Shown: positions 1 through 6,266, counted from the stretch's first letter. The stretch is DNA of 6,400 bases from Synechococcales cyanobacterium PMM_0003 (GCA_949128015.1 CASBRC010000240.1:1-6400), one strand, 5' to 3'. Translations and numbers: made by a program. The notes: generated by a model not told the origin, from the sequence alone.

Positions 1-408
1 ACCACTGAAAATATTTCGATTACAGTACAACAGCAAGATAATGGGCAATACATTTGCCAATTGTCAAACTCGCTCACAAACTTATCCAATAATGACATCC
101 GTTGCTACGGTCAGACAAGAGAACATGCGATCGCTAATGCTCTTGAAAAGTTAGCAGCAGACTATCGCCAGATTGCCGAAGATCAACAGCAAAATATCGG
201 TTGGGATGAGATAAAAAAATCAGAAACAGGAGAAGTTATTGAAAATTCTTATCATGTAATTCTTCACTACGAAGACATCATTGAAGTGGAGTCAAAGTTT
301 GAAGCAATGCATAACACAATTATGGGAAATACTGTAGTGGAAAACGCAATAATCACCGTGATTGAAATTGATAAGGATCTTCCAATTGAGCTATTAACAA
401 AGTCATGA
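1..408 (+). CDS. 5'-truncated small protein, HicB-like N-terminal half
   Basis: The reading frame is open from the first base of the window to the TGA at 406-408, so the gene almost certainly begins upstream. The TTG at 61 is an internal Leu codon and not a convincing start: the residues before it (ENISITV...NGQYICQLSNS) form two strand-like segments continuous with what follows. The visible 135 residues read as strand-strand-helix: a short YICQL strand, then a CYGQTREHAIANALEKLA segment. This resembles the HicB/UPF0150 pattern, in which a Gly-containing turn precedes a Thr-(Arg/Glu)-Glu-Ala helix. The C-terminal half (about 75-135) is acidic, with alternating hydrophobic residues ending in VVENAIITVIEIDKDLPIELL, and I do not recognise it. 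No signal peptide or membrane segment is visible. No HicA-like toxin lies downstream within the window, so an antitoxin role is only a fold-level guess. The frame is well supported; the function is not. Confidence 0.7.
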   Translation, partial: TTENISITVQQQDNGQYICQLSNSLTNLSNNDIRCYGQTREHAIANALEKLAADYRQIAEDQQQNIGWDEIKKSETGEVIENSYHVILHYEDIIEVESKFEAMHNTIMGNTVVENAIITVIEIDKDLPIELLTKS

Positions 409-479
409 GATTAATCGATCTAAATGTCTAAGTCTCATTTTTAGAGTGATAATTTTATATGTCAAGATAAAATGATTCA

Positions 480-1181
480 ATGTTAGAAATTAATAATCTA
501 AGTGTTAACTATGGCGGAATTCAGGCGTTGCTGGATGTGAGCCTATACGTTAATGAAGGGGAAATCGTGACTTTGATCGGTGCAAACGGGGCTGGTAAAA
601 CTACAACTTTACGGACTATTTCTCGCCTTGTTTCGCCTCGGTCGGGACAAATTATTTACAATGGTAAAAATGTTACAAGTTTAAGACCAGACCAAATTGT
701 GCAATCGGGTATCGCCCATAGTCCAGAAGGGCGAAGGGTATTAGCCAGACAAACGGTATTAGATAATTTAGAATTAGGTGCTTTTTTACGCAGCGATCGC
801 TGGGCAATAAAAGCTGACATCGAAAAACAATTTCAGATATTTCCGAGGCTTGGTGAACGCCGCGATCAGTTAGCTGGGACGCTTAGCGGTGGTGAACAAC
901 AAATGCTTGCGATCGCAAGAGCAGTTATGAGCCGTCCTCGACTGTTATTGCTCGACGAACCAAGCTTAGGCTTAGCGCCACAAATTGTCCGCGAAATATT
1001 CAAAACCATTGTTAGCCTAAATCAATCTGGCGTAACGATTTTATTGGTTGAGCAAAATGCAACCTTAGCTTTGAAGCATGCTAATCGCGGATATGTGATG
1101 GAGTCAGGTGCGATCGCAATTGAGGGGCAAGCATCAGACTTGTTGATGGACGAAAGAGTCCGCCAAGCATATTTAGGCTAA
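480..1181 (+). CDS. livF: ABC transporter ATP-binding protein, LivF/NatE type (branched-chain or neutral amino acid uptake)
   Basis: This is a complete 233-residue ATPase, the usual LivF length, that would power an amino acid importer from the cytoplasmic face of the membrane. Visible motifs are Walker A GANGAGKT (34-41), a family-typical SPEGRRV segment at 81-87, signature LSGGEQQ (135-141) and Walker B LLLLDEP (155-161). The usual switch-loop His is replaced in LLVEQN (188-193), which is normal for LivF. That, with the VNYGGIQAL start and GYVMESG near the end, separates it from LivG. UrtE of the urea importer is the nearest alternative. No permease (LivH/LivM), LivG or binding-protein gene is present in the window. 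As I recall, the Nat transporter genes are scattered in some cyanobacteria, so a lone livF/natE is plausible. ATG at 480 fits the family N-terminus; no clear Shine-Dalgarno precedes it. Three HIP1 octamers lie inside the gene. Confidence 0.93.
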   Translation: MLEINNLSVNYGGIQALLDVSLYVNEGEIVTLIGANGAGKTTTLRTISRLVSPRSGQIIYNGKNVTSLRPDQIVQSGIAHSPEGRRVLARQTVLDNLELGAFLRSDRWAIKADIEKQFQIFPRLGERRDQLAGTLSGGEQQMLAIARAVMSRPRLLLLDEPSLGLAPQIVREIFKTIVSLNQSGVTILLVEQNATLALKHANRGYVMESGAIAIEGQASDLLMDERVRQAYLG

Positions 1182-1326
1182 ATCTAAAAAACAAGAAGTA
1201 TTACCTTTGATATAAAAACTGGCTTTGAGCGCTACAAACCCTAAGATTGTGTTCATAATGAAGATTGCTGTTGTGTTTTAACTTACACTTCATAGATAGA
1301 TACCTTGCGCGTCATTATTGTTTCGT

Positions 1327-2415
1327 ATGATTGAGACCCTTAATAAGTTGCCTCGTTGGTTTTCACTGGGCTTGACTTTCCCATTAATCTTCCTTAATGG
1401 GTGGTTATTGCTACTGCTTGGTCGAGAATTGCAACCATTAGTTAGTATTCTCATTACAGCGACAGTTATTTCGTTCTTGCTAGATTATCCGATCCGCTTT
1501 CTGATCAAGCTGAAGGTACATCGTGGAATTGCCGCAGGATTGGTAATTCTTATATTTTTCATGCTATTGGGCACATTAGCCATATTTCTTGTGCCGTTGA
1601 TTTTGGCACAGGCTAATGAACTGCTCGTGCGTCTGCCAGATTGGATTAAGTCAGGGCAACAACAATTACAAACTCTTGAAACTTGGGCGCTTGCCCAGCA
1701 ATTACCGATCGATATCAGCAGTACTTTCAATCAATTAATTGAAAAATTAACGGGCGTTTTGCGATCGCTAACCAGTCAACTTTTTAGTATTGTCTTTGGT
1801 GCGATCGGCAGTATTGTGAATATCTTCTTGACCTTGATATTTTCAATTTTTCTGGTTCTACGGGGGGCATTTCTATGGAATGGATTGCTAAGTTGGCTAC
1901 CGCAAAAATGGAATGATCAAGTTCGCAATTTACTACCCCGTAACTTTGAGCGCTTTATCGTCGGACAGGTGACCTTAGCGACCATCCTCGGAGTGTCCCA
2001 GACTACTGCTATGTTGATTTTGGGTGTACCTTTTGCCCAGCTTTTTGGAGTTGGAATCGGGATTGCTAGCTTAATTCCCCTCGGAGGTTCTAGTTCAATT
2101 ATCACGATTAGCCTGCTAATCGCCTTACAAAATTTTTGGCTTGGAGTCAAAGTTTTATTGACAGCAGTTGCCGTGATTCAAATTGTAGAGAATATACTTG
2201 GTCCGCGCATTGTCGGTCAGCTAACAGGGCTAAATCCTGTCTGGATGCTAATTTCTCTTGATATTGGCTTTAAGCTAAATGGAGTTTTAGGATTACTAGT
2301 TGCTGTACCGATCGCAGGTTTTATCAAAGGTACTTTTGACACAATTCGTGGCGTAGCTAGTCCACCAAAAATTGATGCGATCGCAGAAGCCCACACAGAA
2401 GTTTCAATTAAATAA
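1327..2415 (+). CDS. AI-2E family transporter (PerM/YdiK-like membrane protein)
   Basis: This 362-residue polytopic inner-membrane protein is of normal length for the AI-2E/PerM family. Hydrophobic segments lie near residues 12-31, 37-55 and 67-92, followed by a long amphipathic stretch (about 95-150, Gln- and Leu-rich), then a cluster of segments from about 150 to 340. The best signature is the C-terminal block at 303-338: it begins NPVWMLISLDIGFKLNGVLG and continues into a Leu/Val-rich segment, AVPIAGFIKG, which matches the family's HPVWVLLALLVGGALFG...AVPLAA pattern. An ENILGPRIVG motif precedes it. Substrates vary across the family (autoinducer-2 export, ion antiport and unknown), so none can be assigned here. 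ATG 1327 is preferred. A TTG three codons upstream (1318) is possible, and an in-frame TAG at 1297 limits further extension. The gene ends with tandem stops TAATAA and then a strong hairpin. It lies 145 bp downstream of livF on the same strand; a shared transcript is possible but unproven. Confidence 0.88.
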   Translation: MIETLNKLPRWFSLGLTFPLIFLNGWLLLLLGRELQPLVSILITATVISFLLDYPIRFLIKLKVHRGIAAGLVILIFFMLLGTLAIFLVPLILAQANELLVRLPDWIKSGQQQLQTLETWALAQQLPIDISSTFNQLIEKLTGVLRSLTSQLFSIVFGAIGSIVNIFLTLIFSIFLVLRGAFLWNGLLSWLPQKWNDQVRNLLPRNFERFIVGQVTLATILGVSQTTAMLILGVPFAQLFGVGIGIASLIPLGGSSSIITISLLIALQNFWLGVKVLLTAVAVIQIVENILGPRIVGQLTGLNPVWMLISLDIGFKLNGVLGLLVAVPIAGFIKGTFDTIRGVASPPKIDAIAEAHTEVSIK

Positions 2416-2426
2416 TAAACATCTAT

Positions 2427-2463
2427 AAGAGAAAAGGCTATGTAATACATAGCTTTTTCTCTT
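2427..2463 (+). terminator. Hairpin terminator after the AI-2E gene
   Basis: The arms 2427-2443 and 2447-2463 pair over 17 bp with one G-T wobble (2436/2454) and a 3-nt loop (AAT). The left arm is A-rich and the right arm T-rich (CTTTTTCTCTTT), so the structure could end transcription from the left and weakly from the right. It begins 11 bp after the TAA at 2413-2415. Confidence 0.75.
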
Positions 2464-2473
2464 TAATTACTGA

Positions 2474-2508
2474 AAATATCTGTGTAAATAACACTTACAT
2501 AGATATTT
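2474..2508. repeat. Second inverted repeat (14-bp dyad, 7-nt loop)
   Basis: AAATATCT (2474-2481) pairs with AGATATTT (2501-2508), and the dyad continues inward to 2487/2495 with one G-T wobble. The loop is ATAACAC. It lies 10 bp after the terminator and about 70 bp before the next gene. It could be a reinforcing terminator or a regulator-binding dyad; nothing in the sequence decides between these. Confidence 0.5.
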
Positions 2509-2581
2509 GTTATCAAAATGAAGGTAAAATTAATTTTTAGAGGGGGATATCTATTAATTAACTCACGATATTCTAAAAATA

Positions 2582-2878
2582 ATGCTCGATTTATTTCTAA
2601 ATGCAGCAGTAAATACGGCTCAAATTCAACTTGTTGCCCAAGCTCAGGCTGCAAAAGTATATTTGCCGATCTCAACCAAACAATCAAAGCGTCCGAAATG
2701 TGTAACTTATACAGCTACAAATTCTACTGGTAGGCAAGTAAGAGATGTGCAAGTCAACCGCCGCAATAGTCAAGGCAAAATTTATCAAAGGTATTTAACT
2801 TCATCTTTGGCATCTGGGAAAACCACGTCTTTTGACATGTGCGACAACTCATTTGTAAATGTTGAAGCAAAACAGTAA
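2582..2878 (+). CDS. Small hypothetical protein, possibly exported
   Basis: This is a 98-residue reading frame that I do not recognise. The N-terminus (MLDLFLNAAVNTAQIQLVAQAQAAKVY) is mildly hydrophobic and ends in VAQAQA-AK, which resembles a signal-peptidase Ala-X-Ala site. However, it lacks the basic n-region and the long hydrophobic core of a good signal peptide. The body (residues 25-98) is basic and strand-rich, with TYTATNSTGRQVRDVQVN, and has two Cys (in RPKCV and FDMCDN) that could form a disulfide in the periplasm. ATG 2582 is the first usable start, because an in-frame TAA lies 27 bases upstream at 2555-2557. A purine-rich AGAGGGGG at about 2540 is too far away to serve it, so the true N-terminus may have been altered. 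An overlapping frame at 2518-2733 looks unlike a protein. The stop codon is embedded in the left arm of a repeat hairpin. The gene is more likely real than not. Confidence 0.55.
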   Translation: MLDLFLNAAVNTAQIQLVAQAQAAKVYLPISTKQSKRPKCVTYTATNSTGRQVRDVQVNRRNSQGKIYQRYLTSSLASGKTTSFDMCDNSFVNVEAKQ

Positions 2879-2929
2879 AACCCAAAAAGTAGAGGCGGCG
2901 CGGAGCGTCGCCTCTACTTTTTGGGTTTT
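2877..2929. repeat. Palindromic repeat element A, hairpin part
   Basis: The arms 2877-2900 and 2906-2929 pair over 24 bp, with a single G-T wobble (2898/2908) and a 5-nt loop (CGGAG). The outer core is CCCAAAAAG (2881-2889) against CTTTTTGGG (2917-2925). The hairpin starts inside the stop codon of the 2582-2878 gene and may act as its terminator, since the right arm contains a T run followed by GGGTTTTG. The core and the apical loop recur in the element at 6319-6400. Confidence 0.85.
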
Positions 2930-2961
2930 GGTTTGTCTTGATGCAAGTGGCGACAGCTATA
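2907..2961 (+). repeat. Direct repeat copy 1 (related to 3416-3456)
   Basis: The right arm of the hairpin and its tail (2907-2934) match 3416-3443 at 24 of 28 positions. After a 14-bp extra segment (2935-2948) comes GGCGACAGCTATA (2949-2961), identical to 3444-3456. The two copies lie on either side of the 3088-3408 gene in the same orientation. Confidence 0.8.
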
Positions 2962-3087
2962 CTTTAAGTTTTTGTAATGTATGAACTAATTCGGGGATCA
3001 TCCTGTTAACCTAAGTAAAAGAAACACGAATAGTATTTGAATATTACTCATGTTCTTTTCTTAAAGCAATATTGATGAATTGGTCAT

Positions 3088-3408
3088 ATGAAACGTTTTC
3101 GGGATGAATGGATCGATGAATGGTGTCAGGAAAATGGTTGGACTGATCTATTTATTGAGCGTTGCTGTAATTATTGGGCGTTTCCGCCTAGCTCCGTAAT
3201 GCCATTGCCGATCCCAGACACTACACTTCGGAAGATTAAAAATGCTAAAGGCATGAGTGATGATGAAAAGTCTTGGACATTTGCTGCGATCGCAATTTCC
3301 TGTCTAGCATCAATATTTAGTTTTATCCTGAGAAATCCGTTACCGATTACCTGTGCCTTTGGCTGTGTCGCTTTTATTGTCGGACAATTAGAAATCGAAG
3401 AATTTTAA
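3088..3408 (+). CDS. Conserved hypothetical membrane protein, two C-terminal membrane segments
   Basis: This is a 106-residue protein. The N-terminal half is soluble and rich in Trp, Cys and Pro: KRFRDEWIDEWCQENGWTDLF, then CCNYWAFPPSSVMPLPIPD. The C-terminal half has two hydrophobic segments (about 63-81 and 84-101) separated by RNP, consistent with a membrane hairpin whose soluble N-terminus stays on one side. From memory, the WCQENGWTDLF...NYWAFPP...PIP pattern belongs to a family of uncharacterised small cyanobacterial proteins; I know no assigned function. The ATG at 3088 directly opens the conserved block and no Shine-Dalgarno is visible. The stop (3406-3408) abuts the left arm of a repeat hairpin. 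A HIP1 octamer lies within the first membrane segment (3286-3293). The preceding 2962-3087 gap shows no clear promoter. Confidence 0.8.
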   Translation: MKRFRDEWIDEWCQENGWTDLFIERCCNYWAFPPSSVMPLPIPDTTLRKIKNAKGMSDDEKSWTFAAIAISCLASIFSFILRNPLPITCAFGCVAFIVGQLEIEEF

Positions 3409-3456
3409 TATAGCTGTCGCCTCTCTCTTTTGGGTTTTGATTTGGCGACAGCTATA
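3409..3456 (+). repeat. Repeat element B with 13-bp perfect inverted ends
   Basis: TATAGCTGTCGCC (3409-3421) is the exact reverse complement of GGCGACAGCTATA (3444-3456). The 22-nt interior contains CTTTTGGGTTTTG, the core shared with element A. The element starts at the base after the TAA of the 3088-3408 gene and its last base is the first A of the opcA terminator run. Confidence 0.85.
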
Positions 3457-3482
3457 AAAAAGCTCGCTGATGCGAGCCTCTT
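3456..3482 (-). terminator. Rho-independent terminator of zwf-opcA
   Basis: On the minus strand, GCTCGC (3477-3472) and GCGAGC (3467-3462) form a 6-bp G+C stem with a 4-nt loop, followed at once by six T (3461-3456). It starts 5 bases after the opcA stop at 3485-3483. On the plus strand the same stem is followed by CTCTTTT, so it may also stop transcription from the 3088-3408 gene. Confidence 0.85.
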
Positions 3483-4604
3483 TTATAGTGCTAGGATTTT
3501 TGTTGCGAGTGCAAGGCTTTCTTCGTAGAGAACCTCTCGTCCCCAACGCTGTAACTGTTGCCCAAGAAGTGTGTCAGCACTTTGATCAGACAAAGGTGAT
3601 ACTTGATGCACACGATAGTTTTGCGCTCCACCACCAGCCTCCATCCGCATACAGCCCGTAGACTCTGAGCAGAATACGTTACAAGCATCCATATTTTGGT
3701 TAGAAGCAGTTAAACGCAAACCGATCAGGTCGCCAATCACTTCACCCACATCACCAAGAGGGATCGCGGCTAGTTCAGCCTTAATTTTGATATTATTGCG
3801 ACCTTCAAAAATAATATGTTGAATATCGTAATCACCACCTTCAAGATTGCGCTCAATTGGTTTCCATTCGAGACGACTAGCGATCCAGCCGAGAAACATT
3901 AGCGCCTGAGTGCTGTTACCGCGTTCGTAGTCGATCGTAATTCCATCGATCTCCCAAACAGCAGTACGACGATCGGGTTGATCAAAGGCTTGGGCAGTTA
4001 GTTCTTGCCAAGGACCAAGACGTTGCCAATTTAGGTCAGCAATTTGGGTGCATGATTGAATCATATCCTGAACTTTGAGCAAATCTGCCTCAGAATCAGC
4101 AAATGTGGCTGAGTCTATAATTAAGCGATCGCTTAATTTAACCAGCTTCTCAAACATCCGCGTATTCGGTTCAGGGCTATCTTTCCACCAAAGAAATGTG
4201 GGTAAGTCGGGGATCAGTAACTCTGGGAGAATGCTATGCACGCGATCAAACGCAGATTTTGCACCAGTTAAGGTGATGTATTCACCACAAACTAAAGAGC
4301 TACGGCTTTTTTGAATTGGACAGTAAGCAGCCACCTGTGCGGAAATACCTTGATCCTCTCCATTCAAAGTCACCAAATCTACGACTCGACAGGGACTTTG
4401 GGAAACGATCGCATTTACAGAAGCCATTCGTGAGGCTGCCCCAATGGTTTCTGGTTCATATATCAATAGATTAAAAGTAGTCGCTCGAGCCGCAGAATTT
4501 TCACCATAGGACTGCCAGATTTTGCTTAGCTCAGCTTCGACCTGAGATACCGAGACATCTTTGGGAGCTTGCAAAGATACAACAGAAGTTGCTTGCGTAT
4601 TCAT
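3483..4604 (-). CDS. opcA: OpcA, glucose-6-phosphate dehydrogenase assembly/activator protein
   Basis: This 373-residue cytoplasmic protein activates and assembles G6PDH in cyanobacteria. Family marks in order are VSLQAPKDVS (9-18), RATTFNLLIYEPE (40-52), SPCRVV (70-75), ISAQVAAYCPIQKSRSSLVC, a DLPTFLWWKDSPEPN segment, DLNWQRLGPWQEL, GDVGEVIGDLIGLRL, and the C-terminal CNVFCSESTGCMRMEAGGGAQ block. That last block has Cys308, Cys312 and Cys318. The Cys312-X5-Cys318 spacing equals that of the Cys393/Cys399 pair reported for thioredoxin control of Anabaena OpcA, so a redox switch is likely. The protein is shorter than the roughly 430-470 residues I recall for filamentous, heterocyst-forming relatives. 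The missing stretch would fall between Glu52 and Ala65. ATG 4604 fits the family start. No Shine-Dalgarno is evident. It follows zwf by 79 bp on the same strand and probably shares its transcript. Confidence 0.95.
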   Translation of the reverse strand: MNTQATSVVSLQAPKDVSVSQVEAELSKIWQSYGENSAARATTFNLLIYEPETIGAASRMASVNAIVSQSPCRVVDLVTLNGEDQGISAQVAAYCPIQKSRSSLVCGEYITLTGAKSAFDRVHSILPELLIPDLPTFLWWKDSPEPNTRMFEKLVKLSDRLIIDSATFADSEADLLKVQDMIQSCTQIADLNWQRLGPWQELTAQAFDQPDRRTAVWEIDGITIDYERGNSTQALMFLGWIASRLEWKPIERNLEGGDYDIQHIIFEGRNNIKIKAELAAIPLGDVGEVIGDLIGLRLTASNQNMDACNVFCSESTGCMRMEAGGGAQNYRVHQVSPLSDQSADTLLGQQLQRWGREVLYEESLALATKILAL

Positions 4605-4643
4605 AGGAAATATATCAACCCTAAATCAACACCGTTTACATTT

Positions 4644-4680
4644 TTTTAAGTGAAGCTAGCTGCGCTAGCTTCACTTAAAA
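4644..4680. other. Intercistronic hairpin between zwf and opcA
   Basis: The arms 4644-4660 and 4664-4680 pair perfectly over 17 bp with a 3-nt loop (TGC at 4661-4663) around a GCTAGC core. It starts 3 bases after the zwf stop on the minus strand. There the stem is followed by A residues and not T, so it is not a standard intrinsic terminator. An mRNA-stabilising or processing element, or partial attenuation of opcA, fits better. Confidence 0.8.
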
Positions 4681-4683
4681 GGT

Positions 4684-6213
4684 TTATAGTCTTCGCCACT
4701 GTCGCCCATCACGTTCGATCAGTTGTTCGGCTTCAGATGGCCCCCAAGTTCCCGCCTCATATTGTGGAACGACGCTAGGATCATTAGGCATTTCCCAAGC
4801 ACTAAGTGCAGGTGTAACTACTTTCCAAGCAGCTTCCACTTCGTCACCGCGTGTAAATAGGGTCTGATCCCCCAGCATACAGTCTAACAACAAGCGATCA
4901 TAAGCGTCAGAGCCTTCGATCCCAAAGGTTTTACCATAGCCAAAGTCCATATCTACCGATCGCGATCGCAAATCAGCCCCGGGCATCTTCGCCTCAAATT
5001 TCAGGGCCACACCCTCATTGGGTTGAATCCTGAGAGTCAGGACATTTGGCGAGACCTGTTTCGCTGCCGACTGAAAAAGTAAATACGGCACATCACGAAA
5101 CTGGATTGCAATTTCACTGACTTTCTTTGGCATTCGCTTGGCAGTTCTCAAGTAAAAAGGAACGCCTTGCCAACGCCAATTGTTAACTTCAAACTTCATC
5201 GCCACATAGGTCGGTACTATAGATTGAGGGTTGACGTTTGGTTCATTACGATAACCTTCTACCTGTTTTCCTTTCATCCAACCCGCACCATATTGTGCGC
5301 GCACACAGGAGCGATCTAAGTTGCGCGTATCAGCGAGTCTTGTAGCCTGTATCACTTTTACCTTTTCATTTCGCAGCGAGTCCGCATCCATGGAGTTAGG
5401 TGGTTCCATCGCTGTCAGGCAAAATAGTTGCATCAAGTGATTTTGCAACATATCTCTGAGCGCCCCAGAGTTTTCATAATAACCAGCCCGATCTTCAACA
5501 CCAACAGTCTCTGCAACCGTGATTTGGATATGATCGATAAATTGGCGATTCCATAATGGCTCAAAGATGGCATTGGCAAAACGCAAAACCAAAAGGTTCT
5601 GAACAGTTTCTTTACCTAAATAATGGTCAATGCGATAAACCTGTTTTTCATCACAAGCTTTCTGCACAACTCGATTGAGGTCTTGACTTGATGACAGATC
5701 ACGACCGAAAGGTTTTTCAATTACCAAGCGAGTTTTCTGGGCGTTCTTAATCATGCCTGCTTGCCCTAACTTTTCGATCGCATCGATAAAATAGTTGGGC
5801 GAAACTGCTAAATAAAAGACTCGATTACCACGCGTGCCTCTTTTTTTATCGATTTGACTTAAAAACTCATCAAGCTTGTGATAGTCTTCGAGATTGCCCA
5901 TATCAAGAGATTGATAGTACAAGCCTTCAGCAAAATCTTGCCAAACTGCTTCACTACCAATGCCCACAGAGAATTTTTCTACACCTTCACGCATCTGCTC
6001 ACGGAAGTAATCATGACTCCAAGGTCTTCGCGCCACACCCACAATTGTGAGTTCTGGTGGCAGACGACGCTGCTGTTTGAGATGGTAGATTGCTGGAACG
6101 AGCTTTCGGATGGTCAAGTCACCTGAAGCCCCAAAGATCACAAGGATCGATGGTTCTGGTGTTCTTTCTTGCTGCAAACCAACCCGTAAGGGATTTTCGA
6201 GTATTTGTACCAC
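4684..6213 (-). CDS. zwf: Glucose-6-phosphate 1-dehydrogenase
   Basis: This 509-residue enzyme is full length for the family. It oxidises glucose 6-phosphate to 6-phosphogluconolactone with NADP+, the entry to the oxidative pentose phosphate pathway that supplies NADPH in the dark. The N-terminal Rossmann motif is FGASGDL (27-33), with the substrate-contacting Lys at 37 in RKL. EKPFG lies at 166-170, the active-site RIDHYLGKE at 194-202 (Asp196, His197), and [10 protein letters not shown] ends at the likely catalytic base His259. Cys187 and Cys445 fall at the numbers reported for redox-regulated cyanobacterial G6PDH; Cys265 and Cys303 are also present. The start is GTG at 6213-6211. An in-frame TAG at 6234-6232 prevents much extension, and [13 protein letters not shown] matches the usual N-terminus. 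The context with opcA downstream supports the call. Confidence 0.97.
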   Translation of the reverse strand: MVQILENPLRVGLQQERTPEPSILVIFGASGDLTIRKLVPAIYHLKQQRRLPPELTIVGVARRPWSHDYFREQMREGVEKFSVGIGSEAVWQDFAEGLYYQSLDMGNLEDYHKLDEFLSQIDKKRGTRGNRVFYLAVSPNYFIDAIEKLGQAGMIKNAQKTRLVIEKPFGRDLSSSQDLNRVVQKACDEKQVYRIDHYLGKETVQNLLVLRFANAIFEPLWNRQFIDHIQITVAETVGVEDRAGYYENSGALRDMLQNHLMQLFCLTAMEPPNSMDADSLRNEKVKVIQATRLADTRNLDRSCVRAQYGAGWMKGKQVEGYRNEPNVNPQSIVPTYVAMKFEVNNWRWQGVPFYLRTAKRMPKKVSEIAIQFRDVPYLLFQSAAKQVSPNVLTLRIQPNEGVALKFEAKMPGADLRSRSVDMDFGYGKTFGIEGSDAYDRLLLDCMLGDQTLFTRGDEVEAAWKVVTPALSAWEMPNDPSVVPQYEAGTWGPSEAEQLIERDGRQWRRL

Positions 6214-6239
6214 AGGCTCGCTTGTTGAACGCTAGGTAG

Positions 6240-6266
6240 ATTCTAGCCAATACATGCAGTATTCAA
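6240..6266 (-). promoter_or_regulatory. Candidate sigma-70-type promoter for zwf
   Basis: On the minus strand TTGAAT (6266-6261) and TAGAAT (6245-6240) are separated by 15 bp, and the -10-like box ends 26 bp before the GTG start. The -10 matches TATAAT at 5 of 6 positions, but the -35 is weak and the spacer is short. This is inference from consensus only. Confidence 0.3.

Noticed and set aside
668..1058. Missing switch-loop His in the LivF ATPase (Gln in VEQN)
   Set aside because: VEQN is the normal LivF-type sequence at this site, so it is not a sign of inactivation.
1182..1326. Terminator or promoter between livF and the AI-2E gene
   Set aside because: There is no stable hairpin with a T run; TTGAGC and CATAAT boxes are 23 bp apart, which is too far for a sigma-70 promoter.
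2463..2687. Minus-strand 74-residue frame
   Set aside because: It runs through the two dyads and the start of the plus-strand gene, with no start signal and no recognisable motif.
2518..2733. Overlapping plus-strand frame starting at ATG 2518
   Set aside because: Its composition (Ser-, Lys- and Cys-rich with no pattern) looks like a frame shadow of the 2582-2878 gene, which ends cleanly and reads as a protein.
2877..3456. CRISPR array or insertion sequence
   Set aside because: There are only two related repeats 0.5 kb apart, no spacer series and no transposase; the unit fits small palindromic repeats instead.
4075..4314. Plus-strand frame antisense to opcA
   Set aside because: It lies entirely inside opcA, which is strongly supported by family motifs across its full length.
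4605..4643. Separate opcA promoter (extended -10 TGATATATT near the start)
   Set aside because: The box would place the transcript start almost at the ATG, leaving no leader, and no suitable -35 is present.
6103..6120. Ile35 in the zwf motif GDLTIRKL where many enzymes have Lys or Gln
   Set aside because: This position varies in the family; the substrate-contacting Lys (Lys37 here) is kept.
5878..6126. Plus-strand frame antisense to zwf
   Set aside because: It is a shadow of the zwf N-terminal domain, whose Rossmann motif and flanks are clear.
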